Of a stretch of 64,000 bases of DNA, positions 34,891-44,124 are shown in pieces. The notes under the pieces are model-generated. The model was given only the letters and a program-made list of their open reading frames with translations. It had not been told where the DNA came from and ran no database searches. Origin of the DNA: Trichocoleus sp. FACHB-40 (lineage in GTDB: Bacteria > Cyanobacteriota > Cyanobacteriia > Cyanobacteriales > FACHB-T130); the NCBI RefSeq assembly GCF_014695915.1, contig NZ_JACJPF010000031.1:1-64000 (forward strand), read 5' to 3'. Each line of letters starts with the position of its first letter. The stretch's first letter is position 1. A program made the translations under genes and the position numbers.

Positions 34891-37800
34891 TTAATGCACT
34901 CCTGTTCGGGGAATTGTAAAGTAAAATACACTTCCCTGTCCCACTTGAGACTCTACCCAGATTTGTCCGCCGTGCCGTTCAACGATTTTTTTGCAGATAG
35001 CTAAACCAATCCCTGTGCCGGGATATGCTTCGCGAGCGTGTAAGCGTTGAAAAATGATAAAGATGCGATCGCACTCTTGGGGATTTAGACCAATGCCATT
35101 ATCGCGAACTGAGAAGATCCATTCATTCTCTGTTGGCTGGACACCAATGTGAATCCGAGGGGGAGTATCTTGGCGAAACTTGATGGCATTGCCAATCAGG
35201 TTCTGTAACAGTTGACCGAGTTGCGTACTATCTCCCCTAACCGTGGGTAACGGATCGTAAGTGATGATGGCGTTACTTTCATCAATAGCGAATTCCAGAT
35301 TAGCGATCGCTTCCTGTAACACATCCTCGCACTCGACGGGATCAAACTCGTTGCCTCGCGTCCCCACTCGCGAATACTCCAGCAAATCTTTAATCAACCT
35401 TTGCATTCGGTTGGCACCATCTACCGCGAATGTAATAAATTCGTCGGCATCTTCATCTAGTTTCCCTTTGTAACGCCGAGACAAAAGCTGGGTATAGCTG
35501 GCAACCATTCGCAACGGCTCCTGCAAGTCGTGGGAAGCGACATAAGCAAATTCTTCCAGTTCAGCATTGGAGCGGGCTAGTTCTTGTGCCTGTTTAGAAA
35601 GTGTCTCCTCCATCTGCTTACGCTCGGTAATATCGATGATATAGCACACACCTTGATATTCATTTTCTTCGAGAAGAGCGCCACCAATCAGAACCGGGAC
35701 GCGCCTGCCATCAGCGCGAATGAATTCCTTCTCGAAAGGTGTACAAATTCCCGTAGCTGCAACCTCTTGGAGTTTTTGCTCATCCAGCTCTTTGTATTCC
35801 ACAGGTGTCATGTCTTTCCAAAGCACTTTCCCGGAAAGCAAATCCTCCCGCGTGTAGCCGATCATCCCCAAAAAAGCATCGTTGGCTTCGGTAACGTTGC
35901 CGAAAACATCCCAAAAGTTGATGCCAATCATGTTGGAATCAACAACGCGCCTAAACCGCCCCTCACTTTCTCGCAGCGCTGATTCCATCTGCTTGCGATC
36001 GTGAATATCTGTAGAAGTTCCGAGCCACTTGACAATTTGCCCATCATTCGCACGTACAGGCACTATCCGATTCAGGTGCCAGCGATATTGTCCATCAAGC
36101 GATCGCTTCAAGCGGTGTTCGCTTTCGTAACTTATGCTCTTGCGAACAGCCTGATACCAGTCGCGGCGAATTTGCTGTCGATCGTCCGGATGCACCGCAG
36201 ATACCCATCTGTAGCCCAGACTTTCTTCTAGTGTTAATCCGGTATAATCAACCCAGCGCTGATTGAAGTAATCGCAATTACCATCTGGCTGTACAGAAAA
36301 CACGATCTGCGGCATCGCTTCGGCTAGAGAACGATAGCGTTGCTCGTTTGCCTGAGCCAACTGCCGAGCAGCCTGTTCCCGCAACAAAAGGTGAGCGCGT
36401 TCTTCTTCTGAGAGCTTGCGTTCGGTAATGTCCCACCAGGAACCGATAATTTCTATCGGGTTGCCAGCTTCATCCCGCACCAGTTTTAATTCGTCGTGCA
36501 TCCAGCGATAGGTGCCATCCGGACGTAGGAAGCGGTATTCATGATGATGATGCCCTCGCTCAAATAGGTTTGACAGCCCAGCCAATATCTCCGGTCTATC
36601 CTCCGGGTGAATATGGTTCATCCAGAAGCCGGAATCCTCGGTAAATTCCCGCGGTTCATAGCCAAGTTGCGAGATGACGTTCTCGCTAATGAAGGTGGCA
36701 GAGTAGTCATTTGAAGCCTTGCAACTATAGATTACAGCTGGGCTAGAACTGAGTAGATGTTGCAGTCGCTCCTCGGCTATCTGGCGCTCAAGGATTTCAA
36801 TTTTTAAATGTTCATTAGCCAGCGTCAGCTCTTGGGTACGCTCTTTCACTCTGCTCTCAAGCTCTGCATTCAGTTTTTGTAAAGCTTCCTGGGCTTGTTT
36901 GCGCTGGGTGATGTCGGTGGAGATGCCACAAACTCTATAAGCGACACCACTAGAGTCATAAAGGGGAAATTTGATGGAAAGATAAGTGTGTATCCCGTCG
37001 TCAAGAGGAACACTTTCTTCAATCTCTAAAGAAGTTGTGGCTTGAAGTACATTCAAGTTATTTTCGGCAAATCGATCGGCTATCTCCAATGGCCAAATGT
37101 CGTACAGGCTTTTACCTACGATCTGCTCTTTAGTAACCTGGAACAATTCTTCATACCTGCGATTGACCAACTGGTATTTGTTCTGAGTATCAGTTAAGTA
37201 AATGAACGCCGGGGAGTTATCTAAAATTGCCTGTAGGCGCTGTTGGCTTTCTCGCAGTTCCTCCTGGGCCTTTTTACTTTCGGTGATGTCGCTGCCAATT
37301 CCCAGAAACCCAGTGATGTTTCCCTCTGCGTCGTATAAAGCTGTCACCGACAGCAGCATTCTGGAGCGGCGGCCATCTTTACAGATATAAGTCCATTCCT
37401 GCTCGTCTATTTCTCCGAGACGAGCTTTGGCAACAAGAACCTCGAATAATGGGGATTGGGGGTTAGGGATCGGAGATTGTTCCGCTTGTTCCCCAATCAA
37501 GAGCGCTCGCTGCTTTAATTCCTCTGTATCATGAAATATGGCGGGGGTTGTTTTCCCCACTACTTCTTCGGCAGCATATCCTAATAAGGCTTCAGCCGCT
37601 CGATTAAAGGTAAGAATGGTGCCATCTAGTGAAGTAGAAATAATTGTGTAATTGGCACCATCTAAAATTGCCCGTTGCAGGCTGGTTGTCTTTTGCAAAG
37701 CAGCTTCTGCTGCTTTACGTTCTTGTATTTGCTCTTGCAAATCTGCATTAGCTAATGCTAGTTCCGCCGTTCTTTCTTGAACGCGAATTTCTAATTCTTC

Positions 37801-39252
37801 GGCTGCTTTTCGCAACGCTGACTCTGCTTGTTTGCGATCGGTAATATCTTCGGCAATGCCGACAATACGGTAAACTTGCCCTTGGGCGTTGCGAACGGGG
37901 AAGGAGCGATCGCGTATCCAGCGTTGTTGACCGTTTGGCTGAATAATCCGGTATTGTTCCTCATACTCGCCTGAAGATTGTTTGGCGAAACTAGCGAGGA
38001 CGCGATCGCGATCTTCCTCATGGATAGCATCTACAAAAGATTTAGGTTGCTCGTAAAGACTCTCTCGCGTGCGTCCCCAAACTTCTTCGTATGCAGGATT
38101 AATGTAGATTATCTGGTTCTTATCCGGGTCACTCATCCAGAATACTTCCCGGATATTATTAGTAATCTGACGGAAGCGTTCTTCACTCTCCTGTAGCGCC
38201 ACTAAAGCTTGTTGATGTTCGACGATTTCACTTGCTAATTGTTCGTTGGAGCGTTTCAATTCTGTCATGTTACGCTCGATTCGCTCCTCCAGTTCTCCAT
38301 TGAGCTGGCGAAGCTCCTCTTCTGCTTTTTGCCGCTGCTTGTCTATAGTATTTAATGATTTGGCATTTCCCCAAATCAAAATACTAAAAATTACCAGATT
38401 CATCACTCCAATTACTGTAAATCCTTCTTCGGCATTAACCTTATCGTGACGATAACCGACGAGGATAAACCACGATAAGATTGGCGGAATCAGAATTACA
38501 GCTAAAGATAAACGCCTCGCCATCATACCACCAGCGTTATTGCTGGTGATCACTGCCATCAATCCTTTGTCCGGACAAGCAAATAAAATCCCGATACTCA
38601 ACAGCATGAACGCGATCGCGCTGTGCAGCGCTATTTTGGTATAGATACTAATTCCGTAAAATGAGGAAATGCCATATAAATACCCTAAAAAAGCCAGCCA
38701 TGCAACTAAAAAAGCTGCAATGCTCAATATCTGAGCAAAATGATAATTTGGGCGTTTTCTTAATAGTAGTATTTTGGCAACGCCAAGGATGAAAAAATTT
38801 AGAGCCGTATTGAATGCCATCCTGCCTGGAGCAAACCTGTGAATGGCATTATCTGACTCTTTAATCAGTAATTGATCAATACCAAAGTCTACGCCAAACC
38901 CATATTGTATCAACGTCAATAAACCAATTAAAGCAACGATAAAAGGTAAAGTTAAATGAAAAATAGGGACTCTTGAGTCTTGACTATTACCTCTTGAAAA
39001 TCCCCCAATTTCCAGCTTATTCATTTTTACATTTCGCCTCCTGCCTTCTTTATACAGGGAAGCACCTGCCAGGATAAACAAAAGTGCTGCGTTGACTTTC
39101 ATTGTCACAAATCCCGGAAAAACGCTCTTGAGGATGGTAATGTCAAAAATCCATCCGATTATGACCAAACAGCCAATTGCAAATACAATAATACTTGCAG
39201 CTTGCGAGATTGATCGCAGGTATTTGCTCAGACGCAAGTTAGTTTGCTGCAT
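34891..39252 (-). CDS. Membrane histidine kinase with six PAS domains
   Basis: A 1453-residue sensor kinase. About eight membrane helices lie in residues 15-300, with the motif FAPGRMAFNTALNFF. A coiled coil (about 305-345) leads to six PAS/PAC units, recognised by repeated ITxRKQAxE endings: about 355-475, 520-655, 665-790, 835-960, 975-1095 and 1100-1220. The kinase core has FAYVASHDLQEPLRM (H-box), NLIGNAIKF (N), DNGIGL (G1) and GTGIGLAIC (G2). STRR insertion adds SPIPNPQSP within the second PAS/PAC. The ligand is unknown; several PAS units may bind haem, flavin or small molecules. The next gene encodes its likely receiver. Confidence 0.92.
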   Translation of the reverse strand: MQQTNLRLSKYLRSISQAASIIVFAIGCLVIIGWIFDITILKSVFPGFVTMKVNAALLFILAGASLYKEGRRRNVKMNKLEIGGFSRGNSQDSRVPIFHLTLPFIVALIGLLTLIQYGFGVDFGIDQLLIKESDNAIHRFAPGRMAFNTALNFFILGVAKILLLRKRPNYHFAQILSIAAFLVAWLAFLGYLYGISSFYGISIYTKIALHSAIAFMLLSIGILFACPDKGLMAVITSNNAGGMMARRLSLAVILIPPILSWFILVGYRHDKVNAEEGFTVIGVMNLVIFSILIWGNAKSLNTIDKQRQKAEEELRQLNGELEERIERNMTELKRSNEQLASEIVEHQQALVALQESEERFRQITNNIREVFWMSDPDKNQIIYINPAYEEVWGRTRESLYEQPKSFVDAIHEEDRDRVLASFAKQSSGEYEEQYRIIQPNGQQRWIRDRSFPVRNAQGQVYRIVGIAEDITDRKQAESALRKAAEELEIRVQERTAELALANADLQEQIQERKAAEAALQKTTSLQRAILDGANYTIISTSLDGTILTFNRAAEALLGYAAEEVVGKTTPAIFHDTEELKQRALLIGEQAEQSPIPNPQSPLFEVLVAKARLGEIDEQEWTYICKDGRRSRMLLSVTALYDAEGNITGFLGIGSDITESKKAQEELRESQQRLQAILDNSPAFIYLTDTQNKYQLVNRRYEELFQVTKEQIVGKSLYDIWPLEIADRFAENNLNVLQATTSLEIEESVPLDDGIHTYLSIKFPLYDSSGVAYRVCGISTDITQRKQAQEALQKLNAELESRVKERTQELTLANEHLKIEILERQIAEERLQHLLSSSPAVIYSCKASNDYSATFISENVISQLGYEPREFTEDSGFWMNHIHPEDRPEILAGLSNLFERGHHHHEYRFLRPDGTYRWMHDELKLVRDEAGNPIEIIGSWWDITERKLSEEERAHLLLREQAARQLAQANEQRYRSLAEAMPQIVFSVQPDGNCDYFNQRWVDYTGLTLEESLGYRWVSAVHPDDRQQIRRDWYQAVRKSISYESEHRLKRSLDGQYRWHLNRIVPVRANDGQIVKWLGTSTDIHDRKQMESALRESEGRFRRVVDSNMIGINFWDVFGNVTEANDAFLGMIGYTREDLLSGKVLWKDMTPVEYKELDEQKLQEVAATGICTPFEKEFIRADGRRVPVLIGGALLEENEYQGVCYIIDITERKQMEETLSKQAQELARSNAELEEFAYVASHDLQEPLRMVASYTQLLSRRYKGKLDEDADEFITFAVDGANRMQRLIKDLLEYSRVGTRGNEFDPVECEDVLQEAIANLEFAIDESNAIITYDPLPTVRGDSTQLGQLLQNLIGNAIKFRQDTPPRIHIGVQPTENEWIFSVRDNGIGLNPQECDRIFIIFQRLHAREAYPGTGIGLAICKKIVERHGGQIWVESQVGQGSVFYFTIPRTGVH
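37451..37500 (-). repeat. Degenerate GGGGATT repeats inside the kinase gene
   Basis: Four degenerate heptamers (GGGGATT, GGGGGTT, AGGGATC, GGAGATT) followed by TTCCGCTTGT and CCCCAATC. Read in the coding direction they give the same SPIPNPQSP peptide as in pyrB and the copper ATPase, embedded in the second PAS/PAC unit. Confidence 0.8.
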
Positions 39253-39570
39253 AATTTTGGTTTAGCTTTGATAGTGGACGTTGTTGTTTTTAGGTGTTAT
39301 ATAAATGCTTGCCGAAGTCGGAAAAAATAATAAAGCGCACAGAACGCTAACAAAGAGAAATAAACGATTTTAGGGAGGATTGAGAATTGTTATAAATTGA
39401 TGGATATAATTATTATGGATAGAGCGACACAAGCCTTACCCATCGAATCCCAGCCAATGTTGGGTTTCTAGCTCAGAGGTTTATTTTAATTATGTCTACA
39501 TACTTAGTTATTTTTTCAAAAATAAGAAGTGATCGTAATCACTGACAATTTATTAATTGGTTAGAAAGTA
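39253..39570. other. Divergent intergenic region, kinase and BtuF-like gene
   Basis: About 318 bp holding promoters for both divergent genes. It is AT-rich, with a weak CCCA/TGGG hairpin near 39450. I found no cobalamin riboswitch motif upstream of the BtuF-like gene. Confidence 0.5.
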
Positions 39571-40497
39571 ATGAAACAAAAAGAGTTAAAAATTGTCTCT
39601 CTTATCCCCAGTGCAACGGAAATTTTAGCGATATTGGAGCTGACTGATGCTATTGTTGGGCGATCCCATGAATGCGACTATCCAAGAGAAATCCAAAATC
39701 TACCAGTCTGCACTCAGCCTAAATTTAATCCTGAAGGCAGCAGTCCAGAAATTCACGATCGCGTTACGGATTTGTTGCAATCGGCTCTGAGTGTCTATAA
39801 AGTTGAAACCGACATTCTAGAACAGCTGCAACCTACGCACATTGTTACTCAAGCTCAATGTGAAGTGTGTGCTGTTAGTCTGGCAGAAGTTGAGAAAGCT
39901 GTTGCCAGTCTTACCCATAACCAGGCGCAGATTATTTCCTTACAGCCCAATTTCTTGAGCGATGTCTGGGATGATATTGCAAGAGTTGCTGCGGCTTTAG
40001 AGGTGGAATCGCAACCAGTGCTGACTGGGTTACAATCTCGGATTGATGATTGTGTGGAAAAGACGCGATCGCTATCCTTAACAACTCGTCCCACTGTTGC
40101 TTGTATCGAGTGGATCGATCCGTTGATGGCGGCAGGAAATTGGATTCCAGAATTAGTCCAAATGGCGGGAGGAGAACCGCTGTTTGGTGTTGCGGGAGAG
40201 CATTCTCCGTGGTTGAAGTGGGAAGAGATGGCGATCGCAAACCCTGCCATAATTATCTTCATGCCCTGTGGTTTCGACTTAAGCCGCACCCGTTCTGAAG
40301 CAATTGAGGTAACTCAGCGTCCCGAATGGCAAAGCTTGCAAGCTGTACAAACTGGCAGAATCTATCTTACCGATGGCAACGCCTACTTCAACCGTCCCGG
40401 CCCTAGATTAGTAGACTCTCTGGAGATATTAGCCGAAATTATCCATCCAGAAATCTTCCACTTCGGATATCAAGGCACTGGATGGGAGTTTTTGTAA
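39571..40497 (+). CDS. BtuF-like cobalamin/metal-chelate binding protein without signal peptide
   Basis: A 308-residue protein with the two-lobed fold of class III substrate-binding proteins: IVSLIPSATEILAILELTDAIVGRSHECDYP at the N-terminus, THIVTQAQCEVCAVS, a long connecting helix and GRIYLTDGNAYFNRPGPRLVDSLEILA near the end. The start is polar (MKQKELK), with no signal peptide or lipobox, and no transporter genes are adjacent, so a cytoplasmic role is likely. Cytoplasmic BtuF-like proteins are widespread, with unclear function. The CEVCA pair of cysteines could bind metal. A strong terminator follows. Confidence 0.85.
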   Translation: MKQKELKIVSLIPSATEILAILELTDAIVGRSHECDYPREIQNLPVCTQPKFNPEGSSPEIHDRVTDLLQSALSVYKVETDILEQLQPTHIVTQAQCEVCAVSLAEVEKAVASLTHNQAQIISLQPNFLSDVWDDIARVAAALEVESQPVLTGLQSRIDDCVEKTRSLSLTTRPTVACIEWIDPLMAAGNWIPELVQMAGGEPLFGVAGEHSPWLKWEEMAIANPAIIIFMPCGFDLSRTRSEAIEVTQRPEWQSLQAVQTGRIYLTDGNAYFNRPGPRLVDSLEILAEIIHPEIFHFGYQGTGWEFL

Positions 40498-40516
40498 CCT
40501 TTTTAATCTTCTTGAG

Positions 40517-40547
40517 AATCCCCGAAATGCTATTTCGGGGATTTTTC
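40517..40547 (+). terminator. Rho-independent terminator after the BtuF-like gene
   Basis: AATCCCCGAAA / TTTCGGGGATT stem, five-base loop, then TTTT. Begins 20 bp after the stop codon. Confidence 0.92.
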
Positions 40548-40936
40548 GTTTACGAAGCCGACTTGAATGTGTAGATTTTCTCGCTACACATTCGATTCAT
40601 TGGGAAATTGAATGCGATCGCACAGCCATAAAACAACTTTGTGGGATTAAAAGATTTCTGGTAAGTTCTAGCTTTGTGGATAGCCTGCTTTAATAATTCA
40701 TATAAAAAATTCTGTATTTAAATATACATTTTTTATTCAAATCAGGACATCTATCAAGTTATCCTGACATTAACAACTAGCTTCCACACCTGCAAAACTT
40801 GGGAGTTCTAGAGTTGGGAAGGCATTCCAAGCTTTCACCAGGCTATTGCCTTTGGTTGCTGGCGTTGGCACTCCAGCTAAGTTCTCAGATTTTAGTCGTC
40901 TGTGAAATGTGATGTGAGTTGAAATCACTGAAATCA
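40548..40936. other. Gene-free interval before the MFS gene
   Basis: About 390 bp. Contains one HIP1-like site near 40614, and AT-rich palindromic words (AAATATACATTTTTTATTCAAAT) around 40720. No gene, tRNA or strong promoter was recognised. Confidence 0.5.
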
Positions 40937-42187
40937 ATGCCGAAATCCAAAGAATTTTTTAATCACTTACCCCATACCGAATCAGCCGATCTCGGGATTC
41001 GCCTAAAGCAGCATAAAGACCTGTTTTTATTGCTTTCAATCGCGGCGGGGCTAATTTTTCTCCAGGGGTACATGATTGCTCCCCTGATTCCACGTTTGGC
41101 TGAAGTTTTTAATGTTCCGGTTCAGGAAATTGGCTTTATCGTTCCAGCCTATATGCTGTCCTATGCACTGATGGCATTATTCTTCGGACTCCTATCCGAT
41201 CGCTTTGGTCGATGGTCTATTATTCGCATCTCGCTTGCTGTTTTTGTCATTTGCACTGCTTTAACTGCCACCGCTCAAACTGCTTCGCAGATGGCAACCT
41301 GGCGGCTATTAACAGGAATTGGAGCCAGTGGAGTGATTCCTCTTACCTTTGCCTTAATTGGCGATTTATTCCCGTTTAATCAGCGAGGTAGCAAGCTAGG
41401 ATTGGTGTTTGCAGCAATGGAAGGGGGTATGGCAGCAGGATCGGCGGGGGGAGCCATTCTTGAGCCATTTGTCGGTTGGCGATCGCTCTTTATAGGTACT
41501 GCTGTGCTTGCTGCTGTTGTCCTTTGGCGGCTTCATCCTTACGGCTCTTTATTTGATACACCAAAAGTCACGAAATTACCGACTATTCGCCAAATATTTA
41601 GGGGATACAGCCAGATATTAGCCACCTTTCGGGGAAAACGTACATATATTTATGTTCTGTGGAATGGTATTTACCACTCTGGGGTATATACATGGCTAGG
41701 GTTGTATTTATCGCAACGGTACAACATGGATGCCCTGAGCATTGGTTTAAACATTCTTGGGTACGGCATTCCCGGATTATTGCTAAGTTCTCTAATTGGT
41801 CAAGCCGTGGATCGGTGGGGACGGCGTTGGCTAGTTCCAGCCGGGTTGGTCATGGCTGCTCTAGCTGGGATTGGAATGATTTTTGAGATTCCGCCAATCG
41901 GAACGACGATCGCAGTTCTTATTTTGTCTTTAGGGTATGACTTAACTCAACCGTTATTTGTCGGAATTGTGACCGATTTAGGAGATGACAACAATTTGGG
42001 GCAAACGATGGGACTGAAGGTATTTACTCTCTTTACTGGATTTGGTGTAGGCAGTTTCATATTTGGCGAGCTACTGCGCTTTGGATTTGCACCTTCTCTT
42101 GCTATCTTTGGTGGTATTCAGTTAATCGCGGGTTTGATCGCAGTTCCACTATTCTGGCAGGAAGTCCCTTCTCGATTACGGGGTTAG
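40937..42187 (+). CDS. Major facilitator superfamily transporter (DHA1-like)
   Basis: A 416-residue permease with twelve predicted membrane helices. The loop motif A after helix two reads GLLSDRFGRWSIIR, and a second copy after helix eight reads IGQAVDRWGRRWLV, showing the usual two-half MFS structure. SGVIPLTFALIGD after helix five resembles the antiporter motif C region of drug:H+ antiporters. The substrate cannot be told. The frame opens at a TTG at 40919, but the ATG at 40937 is better. A MITE-like element follows directly downstream. Confidence 0.88.
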   Translation: MPKSKEFFNHLPHTESADLGIRLKQHKDLFLLLSIAAGLIFLQGYMIAPLIPRLAEVFNVPVQEIGFIVPAYMLSYALMALFFGLLSDRFGRWSIIRISLAVFVICTALTATAQTASQMATWRLLTGIGASGVIPLTFALIGDLFPFNQRGSKLGLVFAAMEGGMAAGSAGGAILEPFVGWRSLFIGTAVLAAVVLWRLHPYGSLFDTPKVTKLPTIRQIFRGYSQILATFRGKRTYIYVLWNGIYHSGVYTWLGLYLSQRYNMDALSIGLNILGYGIPGLLLSSLIGQAVDRWGRRWLVPAGLVMAALAGIGMIFEIPPIGTTIAVLILSLGYDLTQPLFVGIVTDLGDDNNLGQTMGLKVFTLFTGFGVGSFIFGELLRFGFAPSLAIFGGIQLIAGLIAVPLFWQEVPSRLRG

Positions 42188-42253
42188 CGACTGTTGCCCA
42201 AACCAATGTTGCCTAAATCAATACTGCTCACATCAGTGCGATTAGTGCTGGTA

Positions 42254-42372
42254 AGAGGATATCTGAAAAGTCATAATCGAGACGCTTAGAGGGTGGAAAT
42301 TCGCTTAAATCCCCCTGAATAAAGAGTGCTGGGGGATTCAAGCTAATTTTTGACACTTCTCAGACATCCTCT
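42254..42372. mobile_element. MITE-like element with 20-bp terminal inverted repeats
   Basis: AGAGGATATCTGAAAAGTCA (42254-42273) is matched in reverse complement, with two substitutions and a two-base gap, by TGACACTTCTCAGACATCCTCT (42351-42372). The 119-bp element also has an internal hairpin AATCCCCC/GGGGGATT. There is no coding capacity, so it would need a transposase in trans. No clear target-site duplication was seen. Confidence 0.65.
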
Positions 42373-42406
42373 AAGATTTTATTAGGTTTGAGGAAAGGGA
42401 GGGAGT

Positions 42407-43030
42407 GTGGAACAACACGAGCATCTGACAATTGCGGAGTACCAGGCGACGGCGGAATCTTTCCGGGATGGAACTTGGGATCACGATGTCTCTCAAAATC
42501 GCGATGCTCTGGTAGCGGCTATGCCTAAGATACCTGGTAAAATACTCGACTTAGGCTGTGGCCCTGGGCGTGACTTGGTTGCTTTTAAGCGTCAGGGGCA
42601 TACGGTGATTGGCTTGGATGCTACACCAGCGTTTGTGGAGATGGCGCAACAGGCGGCAGATTGTGAGGTTTGGCAACAGTCGTTTCTCCGGCTTGAGTTG
42701 CCTCCAGAAACTTTTGATGGCATTTTTGCCAATGCTTCTTTGCTTCACGTTCCCCGTGCGGAAATGGTTAGGGTGTTGAAAGATTTACATCAAACACTTG
42801 TTCTTGGCGGCGTAATTGTTATTTCTATTTGTCGCGGCGATGATGAGGGTTATAGCGTTCGTCCAACTGGTTATCGTTATGTTGTTGGTTGGGAATATGA
42901 AACTTTAACTGCTTGTCTAGAAAAAGCTGATTTTGAAATTTTGCACCACTACTATCGTCCGCCTGGTTTGCCCTGCGAGGCTCAATCTTGGCTGGTGATG
43001 GTGGCAAGAAGAAAAGTTTTGAGTTGTTAG
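42407..43030 (+). CDS. Class I SAM-dependent methyltransferase
   Basis: A 207-residue methyltransferase. Motif I ILDLGCGPGRDLVAF (about 45-59) binds SAM, followed by GLDATPAFVEMA, FDGIFANASLLHVPRAEM and a GGVIVISI strand. The family resembles small-molecule or thiol methyltransferases of the UbiE/TPMT-like type; substrate unknown. Translation starts at GTG at 42407 inside the purine-rich AGGAAAGGGAGGGAG, with the Shine-Dalgarno very close. It is followed 13 bp later by the SDR gene, so an operon is likely. Confidence 0.88.
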   Translation: MEQHEHLTIAEYQATAESFRDGTWDHDVSQNRDALVAAMPKIPGKILDLGCGPGRDLVAFKRQGHTVIGLDATPAFVEMAQQAADCEVWQQSFLRLELPPETFDGIFANASLLHVPRAEMVRVLKDLHQTLVLGGVIVISICRGDDEGYSVRPTGYRYVVGWEYETLTACLEKADFEILHHYYRPPGLPCEAQSWLVMVARRKVLSC

Positions 43031-43043
43031 TGGTAATTTGCAG

Positions 43044-43718
43044 ATGACGGCTGAATCATACATTTTTATAGGTGGGGCAAGTCGGGGTGTAGGTAGAGAA
43101 ATTGCCAATTACTTAACAGGGGAAAATCAAAAAATAAAGGCAATGTTGCGCTCTGATATGTCTCGCGCTGATTTGGAAGGAATGGGAATTAAAGTAGTAA
43201 TGGGAGATGCCCTAAATGTTGCCTCTGTGGAGCAGGCAATGCTGGAAGAAACGATTCATGCTGTAATTAGTACCATTGGCGGTTTACCTAAAGACGGCGA
43301 AAGAGCTGATTATTTGGGCAACAAAAATCTCATAGATGCGGCGGTGAAAGCGGGAGTTAAAAAGTTTATCTTAGTTTCTTCTATTGGCAGCGGCAACAGT
43401 GTTGTTGCTTTGCCGCCGCAAGCGTTGGAAACTCTAAAACCAGTTTTAATTGAAAAAGAGAAAGCTGAGCAATATTTGATTGAAAGTGGACTTATTTACA
43501 CAATTGTTCGCCCTGGTGGGCTGAAGTCTGAACCGGCAACTGGTAACGGAGTTTTAACGGAAGATCCGCGAGTTGCGGGAACAATTCATCGGGCTGATGT
43601 GGCGCAATTGGTTTGTCGATGTCTTGAGTCTGATGCTGCTAATAATAAAGTTTTGTCAGCTCTTGACAGAAATATGATGTATGGGCAAGTTGAGTTTGAG
43701 GAGTTTAGCTTGACTTGA
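43044..43718 (+). CDS. NAD(P)-binding atypical SDR family protein
   Basis: A 224-residue Rossmann protein. IFIGGASRGVGREIANYL near the start is the dinucleotide-binding motif; VVMGDALNVASVEQAM, ISTIGG and KFILVSSIGSG follow. It lacks an SDR YxxxK pair in the usual place, as in the NmrA/atypical SDR group. The substrate is unknown; plant relatives include thylakoid-associated reductases. The frame begins at TTG at 43038 or ATG at 43044; the ATG is used. It ends by overlapping the convergent gene at 43705 by 14 bp. Confidence 0.87.
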   Translation: MTAESYIFIGGASRGVGREIANYLTGENQKIKAMLRSDMSRADLEGMGIKVVMGDALNVASVEQAMLEETIHAVISTIGGLPKDGERADYLGNKNLIDAAVKAGVKKFILVSSIGSGNSVVALPPQALETLKPVLIEKEKAEQYLIESGLIYTIVRPGGLKSEPATGNGVLTEDPRVAGTIHRADVAQLVCRCLESDAANNKVLSALDRNMMYGQVEFEEFSLT

Positions 43719-44124
43719 AGGGTTTTAGCCAGCTGCGATAAATTGCTAAGTCAAGGGTGAAACGAGCGATCGCAAACAGCAAGATACTCTCAATTCCCAG
43801 TACAGCATACAACCAGAAGGTATCGGGGAAATTTAGCCCAACCTCTATTTGCCCTAATCCCCGCACCAACCCAAAGGCAAACACAGCGCCAGTTTTGAGA
43901 TGCGAGTTGCGGTCTTCCCGAATAATATAACGGTAGGTGACACCAAAGAGAAAACCGCTCAAAAGAGCGATCGCTACCTTCACCAGTAAATTAAAACCAG
44001 TCACGATCTGTATTTGTGACAGTAAATTATTGCCCAGAGTGACAATACTATAAGTTAGGAAAACGGACACTGCCGCCAGGGTTCCTGCTTTGATAGATTC
44101 AATTCGCTCTTTTGGATCAAACAT
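43705..44124 (-). CDS. Hypothetical four-helix membrane protein
   Basis: A 139-residue hydrophobic protein. Predicted helices: about 15-35, 45-65, 78-95 and 105-128. The N-terminus (MFDPKERIESIKAG) is cytoplasmic and charged. I believe such proteins are conserved in cyanobacteria but cannot name the family. Its 3' end overlaps the SDR gene on the other strand by 14 bp. Its 5' end is odd: CCCCAAT-type repeats begin 2 bases before the ATG, leaving no ribosome binding site. Confidence 0.65.
   Translation of the reverse strand: MFDPKERIESIKAGTLAAVSVFLTYSIVTLGNNLLSQIQIVTGFNLLVKVAIALLSGFLFGVTYRYIIREDRNSHLKTGAVFAFGLVRGLGQIEVGLNFPDTFWLYAVLGIESILLFAIARFTLDLAIYRSWLKPFKSS

Noticed and set aside
39253-39570. 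Cobalamin riboswitch before the BtuF-like gene
   Set aside because: The conserved core box of that riboswitch is not present on either strand.
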